Shown: positions 1 through 6,212 of the stretch, in pieces
Layout: every line of letters starts with the position of its first letter
How positions within the stretch are numbered: the stretch's first letter is position 1
The notes under the pieces: model-generated
Told to the model about the DNA's origin: nothing
The model's database searches: none
What the model saw: the letters and a program-made list of their open reading frames with translations, nothing else
Assembly: GCA_900553145.1 (NCBI GenBank)
Contig: USCL01000014.1
Span: 1 to 26,339, forward strand
Direction: 5' to 3'
Origin: an uncultured Desulfovibrio sp.
Lineage (GTDB): Bacteria > Desulfobacterota > Desulfovibrionia > Desulfovibrionales > Desulfovibrionaceae
DNA: 26,339 bases
Made by a program: the position numbers and the translations under genes

Positions 1-30
1 GGCGTTTTGGGGAGGATAGGGGAGGGGATA
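1..30. repeat. G-rich intergenic repeat fragment at window edge
   Basis: Runs of GGGGAGG type lie directly downstream of the TfoX-domain gene stop. They resemble the G-rich arms of the intergenic repeats at 985-1132, 23631-23714 and 26293-26339. The unit is cut by the window edge, so its palindromic partner cannot be seen. Confidence 0.3.
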
Positions 31-32
31 GC

Positions 33-359
33 TCAAGAAGTCTTGCGTTTCTTTTTCTTGGGTTCCGGGAGGGCCTCACAGGTCGTGCGCACCAGTGCCT
101 TGAGGAACGCCCTGTCTTCCAAGTCTTCAACGCGGAGCATAGGCTTTCCCCCTTCATAAGGCAGTTCCAGCTTGCCGTCCGGCATGAGGGCACTCCCCTG
201 TTCCGTAATCTTTACAAGCAGGCGATCATCGCAGACGCAGCCAAACAGTTTACCGTCGCAGTAGACGCAGTATTCACCGAACATCTTCCTGTACGTGATG
301 GTTCCCGCGTCTTCCAGCCGTGCCGCGACGGATTGCATGAACTCAAGGCTTGAAGCCAT
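33..359 (-). CDS. TfoX N-terminal domain protein
   Basis: A 108-residue protein made almost entirely of a TfoX N-terminal type domain. The characteristic stretch is RKMFGEYCVYCDGKLFGCV at about residues 24-42, followed by a hydrophobic strand (LLVKIT) and a later PYEGG segment. It ends in a lysine-rich tail. Proteins with only this domain are common and lack the C-terminal half of the competence regulator TfoX/Sxy, so a competence role should not be assumed. The start at 359 was chosen because GGGGAGGAG lies just upstream of that ATG; an upstream ATG at 428 would add 23 low-complexity residues running through the preceding terminator area. Molecular function is unknown; the domain call is confident, the role is not. 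Confidence 0.8.
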   Translation of the reverse strand: MASSLEFMQSVAARLEDAGTITYRKMFGEYCVYCDGKLFGCVCDDRLLVKITEQGSALMPDGKLELPYEGGKPMLRVEDLEDRAFLKALVRTTCEALPEPKKKKRKTS

Positions 360-426
360 TTCTCCTCCCCGAAGAGCACAAGGGCCTCCTTCGTATGGAG
401 GAGAGCCTGATGTCTGGTGCCTTGGC

Positions 427-450
427 AAAAAAACGAAGGCGGGCCTTCAC
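427..450 (-). terminator. Rho-independent terminator after the CGGC-domain gene
   Basis: Read on the reverse strand, GAAGG-CCCG-CCTTC (448-435) forms a short GC-rich stem, extendable by two G-U pairs, followed at once by seven T (433-427). It begins a few bases after the CGGC gene stop and separates that gene from the TfoX-domain gene. Confidence 0.6.
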
Positions 451-453
451 GCC

Positions 454-783
454 TCAGTGGGTATATTCGAGCAGCGGGACATCGCCAATCTTCGCGCGGA
501 TGGCCTGTACCATCTGCTCGCGGTTGGGGCAGGGAAAGCCGATGGGCGTTCCCTTGCCGATACAGGAAGCGAGAGCAACGGCCTCGGCACCGCGATCCAC
601 CAGCATCTTGGCGCGGGCCACGGCGCGCTTGCCGGGACAGCCGCCACAGCTCACAAAGCCGACGATCTGGCATTCACCGAAAGCTTCAAAGCTCCCCTTC
701 CCTTTGGCCGCCGTGACGAAATCCGTCGTGCCGGGGCACATGTCCTCGGTCTGCTGGCAACGGATGATGCCGACTTTCTTCAT
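454..783 (-). CDS. CGGC domain-containing protein
   Basis: A 109-residue cytoplasmic protein carrying the CGGC motif at residues 46-49 that names the family. Further cysteines lie at 9, 16, 38, 74 and 85. CGGC-domain proteins are small cysteine-rich proteins of anaerobes and archaea thought to bind metal; their biochemical role is not established. The N-terminal MKKVGIIRCQQTEDMCPGT and the internal ASCIGKG are typical of the family. The start is supported by GGGAGGA just upstream. The gene stands alone: a terminator follows it and a 350-bp non-coding region precedes it. Family assignment is from motif recognition; metal binding is inferred from the cysteines. Confidence 0.85.
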   Translation of the reverse strand: MKKVGIIRCQQTEDMCPGTTDFVTAAKGKGSFEAFGECQIVGFVSCGGCPGKRAVARAKMLVDRGAEAVALASCIGKGTPIGFPCPNREQMVQAIRAKIGDVPLLEYTH

Positions 784-889
784 GCTGCTTCCTCCCGCTT
801 TTCCCTAAAACATGCCTACCAATATGCCCCGCAGGGCACTACCGACTGGAAAAACCGATACCAGCTTTGGCCCGCTCGCGCAACGGCAG

Positions 890-932
890 AAAAAAAAGAG
901 CCGGACTCCCGCGCATGGCGAGAATCCAGCTC
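890..932 (-). terminator. Rho-independent terminator for the metH-to-zinc-ribbon gene run
   Basis: On the reverse strand, 932-898 folds into a continuous 15-bp stem with a 5-nt loop, then eight T (897-890). Three positions pair as G-U on the reverse transcript but would be A-C mismatches on the forward transcript, so the hairpin is specific for reverse-strand RNA. It lies about 200 bp past the zinc-ribbon gene stop and is the first convincing terminator after that gene. Confidence 0.8.
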
Positions 933-984
933 CGTGCCGTCTTTTCCCCGCCCATCGCTAACCTGCACTCCCCCCATTACAAAA

Positions 985-1132
985 GTCTCAGGAGGGAGAG
1001 GGTGGGGTTTGGGAAGGGGAGAGGGGGGCGACCCGACGGGGCCCCTCAAGGGCCGTGCCCGTTAGCCGAGCCTTCAAGCTTTATGGGCAGCGATAACAGC
1101 GCAGCCCTTTTCCAGAAGGGTTCCCCCTCCCC
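985..1132. repeat. G/C-rich intergenic repeat copy, with potential G-quadruplex
   Basis: This fills most of the 353-bp gene-free stretch 784-1136; apart from the terminator at 890-932 I see no gene there. The left part (991-1028) is a ladder of G tracts; the right part (1105-1132) reads CCCTTTTCCAGAAGGG followed by TTCCCCCTCCCC. The right part closely matches 23688-23714, and G-rich arms recur beside several other genes in the window, so this looks like one copy of a dispersed repeat family. Confidence 0.6.
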
Positions 1133-1136
1133 AATG

Positions 1137-1874
1137 CTACTTCTTCTCTTTCTCCGGGGGGATACGCGCGTCGATGACCTTGACGCCGAATTCGGCGGCG
1201 TTGTCCGGCGGGCTGTAGAAGACGACCATGAAGGGGACCTCCCCGCCGGGGAGGACGTTGGTGTTCGTCGCCATGATGTCGATCTTGTTGGCGAGGGCCT
1301 GTTCGATATCCTGCTCGCCGAGGACCTGCAATTGGAACAGCGACAAGGACGTGCCCGCAAGCTGCTGCTTGGAGACAAGCGCGTTGCCCGCGGAGTCGTA
1401 CAGCGACGCTTCGATGCGGATCAGTTCGCGGGGCTGGTTGAAGCCGTTCACGACCTTCCCCTCGACCACCGAAATGTTGCCGAGCTTCTCGTTGCTGATG
1501 TTATACTGCCGCACGCCGCGCAGGGCGATGTTCTTGACCAGCTCCACCGGGTCCTGCTTCTTGGGCGGCGCGATCATCTCCTTCACGGCGTCGAAGAGGG
1601 GCGTGTAGGTCCACGCCCACCACGTGCCTCCGGCCACCGCGCAGAGAATCAGCAGCGTCGCCACCCATCCCCATATGCCGCCTTTCTTCTTGGGCGGCAT
1701 GGCGATGGACGGAGAGAGGCTCAAGTCCGGCTCCATGCGGATCTCCGCGGGCTTCACGCCCTCGGAAAGCTGGAATACGTGCTTGCACACGGAGCAGCGC
1801 AGTTTGGCCCCCGGAGCGGCCTGCGTTTCAGGCAGATTGAATTTGGTACTGCAATTAGGGCATGTAACGATCAT
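1137..1874 (-). CDS. Zinc-ribbon (MJ0042-type) membrane protein with DUF3426-like domain
   Basis: A 245-residue protein. Residues 1-36 form an MJ0042-type zinc ribbon with CPNC at 5-8 and CSVC at 27-30. A Pro/Lys-rich linker (PPKKKGG, 60-66) leads into one membrane segment at about 67-88, and the remainder is a beta-rich extracytoplasmic domain of the DUF3426 kind. The ribbon would face the cytoplasm. Function is unknown in this family. I chose the ATG at 1874 (GGAG five bases upstream, ribbon at the very N-terminus as is usual). An alternative ATG at 1895 overlaps the hpt stop as ATGA and adds seven residues. It is last in the run starting at metH and is followed by the terminator at 890-932. 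Confidence 0.8.
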   Translation of the reverse strand: MIVTCPNCSTKFNLPETQAAPGAKLRCSVCKHVFQLSEGVKPAEIRMEPDLSLSPSIAMPPKKKGGIWGWVATLLILCAVAGGTWWAWTYTPLFDAVKEMIAPPKKQDPVELVKNIALRGVRQYNISNEKLGNISVVEGKVVNGFNQPRELIRIEASLYDSAGNALVSKQQLAGTSLSLFQLQVLGEQDIEQALANKIDIMATNTNVLPGGEVPFMVVFYSPPDNAAEFGVKVIDARIPPEKEKK

Positions 1875-1891
1875 AGGGACTCCGCCATTCG

Positions 1892-2422
1892 TCATTCTTC
1901 GATTTCAGCCTCGTAAATCGCCGGGAGTTCCCGATAACTCTCAGCGTAGTCCAAACCATATCCCACGACGAACCCGCTAGGCAAGGCAAACCCGACGAAG
2001 TGAGAAGTGACGGGGACCTCGCGCCGCTCGTTCTTGTCGACCAGAACCGCAAGCCGCAGGCTCCGCGCGCCGCGCGCCTGAAACTGGCGGTACAGGAAAT
2101 CCATGCTGTGGCCGGTATCGACGATATCCTCGACGATGAGCACATGCTTGCCTTCAAGCGGGATTTCCACGTCCTTGGTGAACGTGATCGTCTTGGAACG
2201 CTGTGCCGCGCTGCCGTAGCTGGCAAGGCGCACGAAATCCAGCTCCGGCTTGCAGGTGAGGTGCCGGACGAGATCGGAAAAAAACATGAACGCGCCCTTG
2301 AGCACGCACACCACGACCAGCGGCTCGTCTTTGTAGAGCGTGCTGATTTCGCCGGCCATTTCCTTGACCCGCGTCTGGATGGCTTCTTCGCTGATCAAAG
2401 GTTTAAGATTCGTAATACGCAT
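1892..2422 (-). CDS. hpt: Hypoxanthine phosphoribosyltransferase
   Basis: A 176-residue type I phosphoribosyltransferase that converts hypoxanthine (and usually guanine) plus PRPP to the nucleoside monophosphate in purine salvage. The PRPP-binding loop is VLIVEDIVDTGHS at about 94-106, with the two acidic residues at 98-99 before DTG. The LKGA motif is at 41-44 and the purine-pocket region (VGYGLDY) is near the C-terminus. Length is normal for bacterial Hpt. AGGAG sits 8 bases before the ATG. A small hairpin (2439-2454) separates it from the argA-like gene, and its stop abuts or overlaps the start of the zinc-ribbon gene, consistent with cotranscription. Confidence 0.93.
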   Translation of the reverse strand: MRITNLKPLISEEAIQTRVKEMAGEISTLYKDEPLVVVCVLKGAFMFFSDLVRHLTCKPELDFVRLASYGSAAQRSKTITFTKDVEIPLEGKHVLIVEDIVDTGHSMDFLYRQFQARGARSLRLAVLVDKNERREVPVTSHFVGFALPSGFVVGYGLDYAESYRELPAIYEAEIEE

Positions 2423-2464
2423 GTAAAAGGCTCCTTCAGGGACGCGAGCGTCCCGCGAGGCGGG

Positions 2465-2923
2465 TTAGATTTCCAAGAGGACCGCCGTTTCGTCGCAGTC
2501 CGGGAATTTGGGGCAATGCACGCAGTCCACCCAGACTTTCTGAGGCAGCACTTCCTTTTCCACGATGGAAAAGCCGAGCGCGTTGAAGAAGGGCAGCTGG
2601 TAGGTCAGGGCAAACAGGCGGTGGATGTCCAGCACTCCGGCCTCGGCGATGCAGGCGTCCACGATCAGCCGCCCGCACCCCTTCCGGCGCGCATGGGCGG
2701 CCACGGCCAGCGAGCGGACTTCGGCCATGTTCTCCCAAATGATGGAGAGGGCCCCGCAGCCGACGATGCCCTCATCGCCCTCCACGACGAAAAAGTCGCG
2801 CAGGTGGCCGTACAAATCGGTCAGGGAGCGCGGCAGCAGCAGGCCGTCGGCGGAGCTCGTCATCAAAAGGGCGTGGATGGCCCGGATATCGCCCATGCGG
2901 GCCTTGCGGACGCTCAGGTTCAT
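2465..2923 (-). CDS. argA: N-acetyltransferase, ArgA-like (short N-acetylglutamate synthase type)
   Basis: A 152-residue single-domain GNAT acetyltransferase. The acetyl-CoA-binding region is VRSLAVAAHARRKGCGRLIV at about 69-88. Sequence such as LPRSLTDLYGHLRDFFVVE and, near the end, KVWVDC..C..FPDCDE matches the short ArgA-type enzymes that make N-acetylglutamate for arginine synthesis and lack the amino-acid-kinase domain of E. coli ArgA. The substrate is inferred from that resemblance. Two ATGs are possible: 2923 has GGAGG about 7 bases upstream, while 2929 lies almost on top of the Shine-Dalgarno sequence, so 2923 was chosen. It sits between the thioredoxin-like gene and hpt. Confidence 0.75.
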   Translation of the reverse strand: MNLSVRKARMGDIRAIHALLMTSSADGLLLPRSLTDLYGHLRDFFVVEGDEGIVGCGALSIIWENMAEVRSLAVAAHARRKGCGRLIVDACIAEAGVLDIHRLFALTYQLPFFNALGFSIVEKEVLPQKVWVDCVHCPKFPDCDETAVLLEI

Positions 2924-2957
2924 CAACATTCCTCCCCTCAGGGGATACCGCGGTGAT

Positions 2958-3008
2958 CCGGCCCGTCAGGGCCGGCAAAAGGCATCCGGGGGACGGCGGG
3001 TCCCCCGG
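2958..3008 (-). terminator. Tandem hairpins after the thioredoxin-like gene
   Basis: A perfect 9-bp stem (CCGGGGGAC / GTCCCCCGG, 2986-3008, 5-nt loop) lies right after the tlpA-like stop, followed on the reverse strand by a weak TTTT. A second perfect 7-bp hairpin (2958-2975) follows. The T tract is poor, so this may only attenuate read-through into the argA-like gene or protect mRNA ends. Confidence 0.4.
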
Positions 3009-3019
3009 GCGCGTGCCAC

Positions 3020-3496
3020 TCAATTGAGAAGGCCGTTGAACGCTTCCTCGAGGTCTTCCTTGCCGACCATCCCGGGGCCTCCGGCAACCAGCTTGCCGGT
3101 CTTGTCGTACAGCAGGTTGAACGGAATGGAGGAGATCCCGAACAGGGCGGGGGCGTCGGGCTCCGCGAGGTAAACCGGGTAGTTGAAGCCCATAGCCTTG
3201 GCGAATGATTCCAACTTCTGGCGATCGCTGTCAAGCGAAACCCCGACGATGACGACCTTGTCGGCGGGATAAGCTTTGCGTATGCTGACAAGTTCGGGGA
3301 TTTCCTCGCGGCAGGGCGGGCACCACGTGGCGAAGAAGTTGACGAAGACGAGCTTGCCCTTGTTGGCTTTCACGATATCGAGAACCTGCTCGCCGGAAAT
3401 GCCGGGAATGGCATCGGGCTTCTGAGGGGCGGAGAACGCGGGCAGGGCCAGCACAAGGCAGGCCAGCAGGGCGATCAGGCAGGAAAGACGGCGCAT
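3020..3496 (-). CDS. TlpA-family thiol-disulfide oxidoreductase, exported
   Basis: A 158-residue periplasmic thioredoxin-fold protein. Residues 1-22 are a signal peptide (MRRLSC, hydrophobic core, then LPAFSA). The active site is FFATWCPPCREEIPEL with redox cysteines 59 and 62, and the cis-proline region falls near SSIPFNLLYD. The TlpA/ResA family reduces specific periplasmic disulfides, for example during cytochrome c maturation; the partner here is unknown. AAGGA lies 6 bases before the ATG, and only 15 bp separate it from the metH stop, so the two are probably cotranscribed. No other cytochrome maturation gene is nearby. Confidence 0.9.
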   Translation of the reverse strand: MRRLSCLIALLACLVLALPAFSAPQKPDAIPGISGEQVLDIVKANKGKLVFVNFFATWCPPCREEIPELVSIRKAYPADKVVIVGVSLDSDRQKLESFAKAMGFNYPVYLAEPDAPALFGISSIPFNLLYDKTGKLVAGGPGMVGKEDLEEAFNGLLN

Positions 3497-3511
3497 GGCT
3501 GTTCCTTTGGG

Positions 3512-5929
3512 TTAATGGTTCTTGCGGGCCGCGATGAGGCTCTTGGCGAGGCGCACGGCGTCCACGGCGTCGGAGGAGTAGTTGGCCCCGATGCTTTCCG
3601 CGAACGCGGGGGTCACGACGGCGCCCCCGACCATCACGTCGACGCCGAGGCCGCGCTGTTTCAAAATATCGACCGTGTCCCGCATGCGGACCATCGTGGT
3701 GGTCATGAGCGCGGAAAGCCCGATGAGATCGGCCTTGTGCGCGACGGCGGCTTCGACGATGGCTTCGGCCTTCACGTCCTTGCCCAGATCCACGACCTTG
3801 AAGCCGTGGTTGCCGAGCATGAGGCTGACGATGTTTTTGCCGATGTCGTGAATATCGCCCTCGACGGTGGCGACGACGATGATTTTCTGTTCTTCCGCGC
3901 CGGACTCGCGTTCCAGCAGCGGCTTCAGGCGGGCGAAGGCCGTCTGCATGGTTTCGGCGGAGCGCAGGAGCTGCGGCAGGAAGTATTCGCGGCGCTCGTA
4001 CTTCGAGCCCACTTCGGTGATCGCGGGGATGAGGCGGCCGCGCACGAGTTCAAAGGGATCGGCCCCGGCCTCCAGTTCCTTTTCCACGAGCCCGACCACG
4101 CTCTCGCGGTCGCCGAGGATCACGGCTTCCTCCATGGTCTGCGCGGTGACGCGGGCGAACGCGGCGGCATCGGCGGCCCCGCCGTTTCCGGGGGGCCACG
4201 CGGCATAGCCGTTCACGAACGCGGCGGCGTCCCGGTCGTGGCCCATGAGCACGTCCCCGGCGGCCTTGGCTTCGCGCAGGCGTCCGCTGGAGGGGTTGGC
4301 GATGCAGGAGCTGAGCCCCGCGCCCATCGCCATGCTGAGGAAGGTCGTGTTCACGAGCTCGCGGGCGGGCAGGCCGAAGGAGATGTTGGACAGGCCGATG
4401 GTGGTCGCAAGGCCGTGCGCGGCGCACCAGCGGATCGTCTCCAAACCTTCGCGGGCCGCTTCGGCCTTGGAGGCCACGGCCAGCGCCAGCACGTCCACGA
4501 GCACGAGGCGGCGCGGGATGCCGAGCGATGCCGCCTTGTCGAGCATATTCTCAATGATGGCGATGCGGTCCGCCGCCTTCACCGGCAGCTTGCGGCCTTG
4601 GATGGGCAGCAGGATGAACGGCGCGCCCCATTGCCTGCACAGCGGCCCGAGGCGCTCCATGCGCTCGGCTTCGCCGCTGATGGAGTTCACCAGCGGGGAG
4701 CCGGGGCAGAACGGCAGGGCCGCGGCGATGGCCCCCGCGTGCGAGGAGTCGAGGGAAAGCGGCTCGGCGTGCTTTCCGGTCAGGCGCTGCACGAGTTCGG
4801 GCAGGAGCAAGGTTTCGTCGGCCATGGGCGCGCCCACGTTCACGTCGAGGATCGGCGCGCCGAGGGCGACCTGTTCGGAGGCGAACCGCATGGCGAGGCC
4901 GTATTCCCCGGCCTGCAATTCAGCTTGCAGATCTTTCTTGCCCGTGGGATTGATGCGTTCACCGATGACCTTGAACGGCTCAGAGGCGCTGACGCGCACC
5001 AGCCGGGTACGGGTGGTCAGCACGATGCCGGAAGGTGTCACGGAGGGGGCGGGGCAAGGCCCGACGGCGTCGACAGCCCGGCGCAGGGCCGCGATATGAT
5101 CCGGCGTGGTGCCGCAGCAGCCGCCCACGAGCCGCGCGCCCATGCCGACGAACGCGGCGGTCTTTTCGGCGAAAGGCCCGGGAGGCAGGCGGAACACGGT
5201 CTTGCCGTCCACCAGCTCGGGCAGTCCCGCGTTGGGCTCGGCCAGCACCGGCACGGACGAGCAGGCAAGGAAACGCTCCATGAGCGGGGCCATCTGCTCG
5301 GGCCCGAGGCCGCAGTTCAGGCCGAGCGCGTCCACGCCGAGGTTCTGCATGGTTTCCGCGAAAATTTCCGGCGTCGTCCCGGTGAGGCTGGTCCCCTGCT
5401 CAAACGTCATGGACACCATGATCGGCAGGTCGCTTTCGGCCCGGATGGCGGCCACGGCGATGCGCACTTCCGCAAGGTCGAACTGGGTCTCGATGAGGAA
5501 CAGGTCCACGCCGCCTTCCACAAGGCCGCGCGCCTGTTCGCGCAGGGCCTCGTACAGATCCAGCGGGTGCAGCTCCCCGAGCGGGCGCACGAACTGCCCG
5601 CAAGGCCCCATGTCGCCGCCGACAAAGGCTTCGCGCCCGGCTGCGTCCGCGGCTTCGCGGGCTATCCGGGCCATCGTCCGGTTGAACGGCGCGACGTCGA
5701 TGCCGGACGGAAGCTTGAGGCGCGAGCCGCCGAAGGTGCACGTCAGGATGATGTCCGCCCCCGCGGCGAGGTAGTCGGCGTGGATCCCCCGGAGCACGTC
5801 CGGCCGGTCGAGGCAGAACTGTTCGGGGTGCTCCCCGGCGGGCAGGCCCCTTGCCTGCAACATGGTTCCCATGCCTCCGTCGAGCAACAGGATGCGCCCG
5901 GAGGCGAGTGCGCTACGAAAATCCGCCAC
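3512..5929 (-). CDS. metH: Cobalamin-dependent methionine synthase lacking the activation domain
   Basis: An 805-residue cytoplasmic enzyme that transfers a methyl group from methyltetrahydrofolate through cobalamin to homocysteine. Domains in order: homocysteine-binding barrel (about 1-290; zinc ligands Cys206, Cys271 and Cys272 in LNCG and GGCCGTT), pterin-binding barrel (about 318-580, from FKVIGERINPTGKK), cobalamin cap (about 595-680) and cobalamin-binding Rossmann domain (682-805) with the base-off DxHxxG motif at Asp692, His694 and Gly697. E. coli MetH continues with an AdoMet-dependent reactivation domain; this protein ends after the cobalamin domain, as in many anaerobes. The start is GTG at 5929 with AGGAG six bases upstream. 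It heads the reverse-strand run of genes and is divergent from rpoH. No typical cobalamin-riboswitch box was seen upstream. Confidence 0.93.
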   Translation of the reverse strand: MADFRSALASGRILLLDGGMGTMLQARGLPAGEHPEQFCLDRPDVLRGIHADYLAAGADIILTCTFGGSRLKLPSGIDVAPFNRTMARIAREAADAAGREAFVGGDMGPCGQFVRPLGELHPLDLYEALREQARGLVEGGVDLFLIETQFDLAEVRIAVAAIRAESDLPIMVSMTFEQGTSLTGTTPEIFAETMQNLGVDALGLNCGLGPEQMAPLMERFLACSSVPVLAEPNAGLPELVDGKTVFRLPPGPFAEKTAAFVGMGARLVGGCCGTTPDHIAALRRAVDAVGPCPAPSVTPSGIVLTTRTRLVRVSASEPFKVIGERINPTGKKDLQAELQAGEYGLAMRFASEQVALGAPILDVNVGAPMADETLLLPELVQRLTGKHAEPLSLDSSHAGAIAAALPFCPGSPLVNSISGEAERMERLGPLCRQWGAPFILLPIQGRKLPVKAADRIAIIENMLDKAASLGIPRRLVLVDVLALAVASKAEAAREGLETIRWCAAHGLATTIGLSNISFGLPARELVNTTFLSMAMGAGLSSCIANPSSGRLREAKAAGDVLMGHDRDAAAFVNGYAAWPPGNGGAADAAAFARVTAQTMEEAVILGDRESVVGLVEKELEAGADPFELVRGRLIPAITEVGSKYERREYFLPQLLRSAETMQTAFARLKPLLERESGAEEQKIIVVATVEGDIHDIGKNIVSLMLGNHGFKVVDLGKDVKAEAIVEAAVAHKADLIGLSALMTTTMVRMRDTVDILKQRGLGVDVMVGGAVVTPAFAESIGANYSSDAVDAVRLAKSLIAARKNH

Positions 5930-6212
5930 GCGGTTCTCCTTTTATGGTCTCCTGCCCCTTGCGGGCGGGCAGGTTTTGAATGACTTGTGAACAGGAGCCC
6001 GCACCGGACGGCACGGGCTCTCCCCTTGGGTTCCTGTCTACTGAAAATCGTTGAAAAGGACAAACCAAAACTATAGCATCCAGCTGAAGGGGCACCCCGT
6101 ACGGGCCTCCCCCGCATGATTTTTTTCGTAACACCATGAGGCGTGCCCGAGCGGATCGCCCTGCCCGGCGCCGGAGCCCGGACCACCGCCCTCAACTCTG
6201 ATAAACGGATTT
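5930..6212. other. Divergent intergenic region between metH and rpoH with several hairpins
   Basis: On the metH side, the reverse transcript can form a 10-bp hairpin at 6019-5996 (two G-U pairs that would be mismatches on the forward strand) and a perfect 7-bp hairpin at 5973-5951, 22 bases from the GTG. On the rpoH side, a GC-rich hairpin around 6089-6113 (GGGG ... CCCGTACGGG ... CCCC) is followed by T7 at 6120-6126, like an attenuator. I searched for a cobalamin box (GCCACTG-like) and saw none. Confidence 0.45.
6051..6077 (+). promoter_or_regulatory. Possible sigma-70 type promoter for rpoH
   Basis: TTGAAA (6051-6056) and TATAGC (6072-6077) are 15 bp apart. The spacing is shorter than ideal and the match is moderate, so this is a weak prediction. 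It lies upstream of the hairpin-T7 element at 6089-6126. Confidence 0.3.

Noticed and set aside
3515..5983. An 822-residue open frame opposite metH
   Set aside because: It is the antisense shadow of a GC-rich gene; metH has all family motifs on the other strand, and this frame is a low-complexity string of His, Arg and Gly.
5930..6060. Cobalamin or SAM riboswitch before metH
   Set aside because: Expected from the gene's function, but the conserved boxes of the classes I know are not visible; only unassigned hairpins are present.
6140..6180. tRNA-like string (GTGCCCGAGCGG) upstream of rpoH
   Set aside because: It resembles a tRNA D arm, but there is no matching T arm or acceptor stem nearby.
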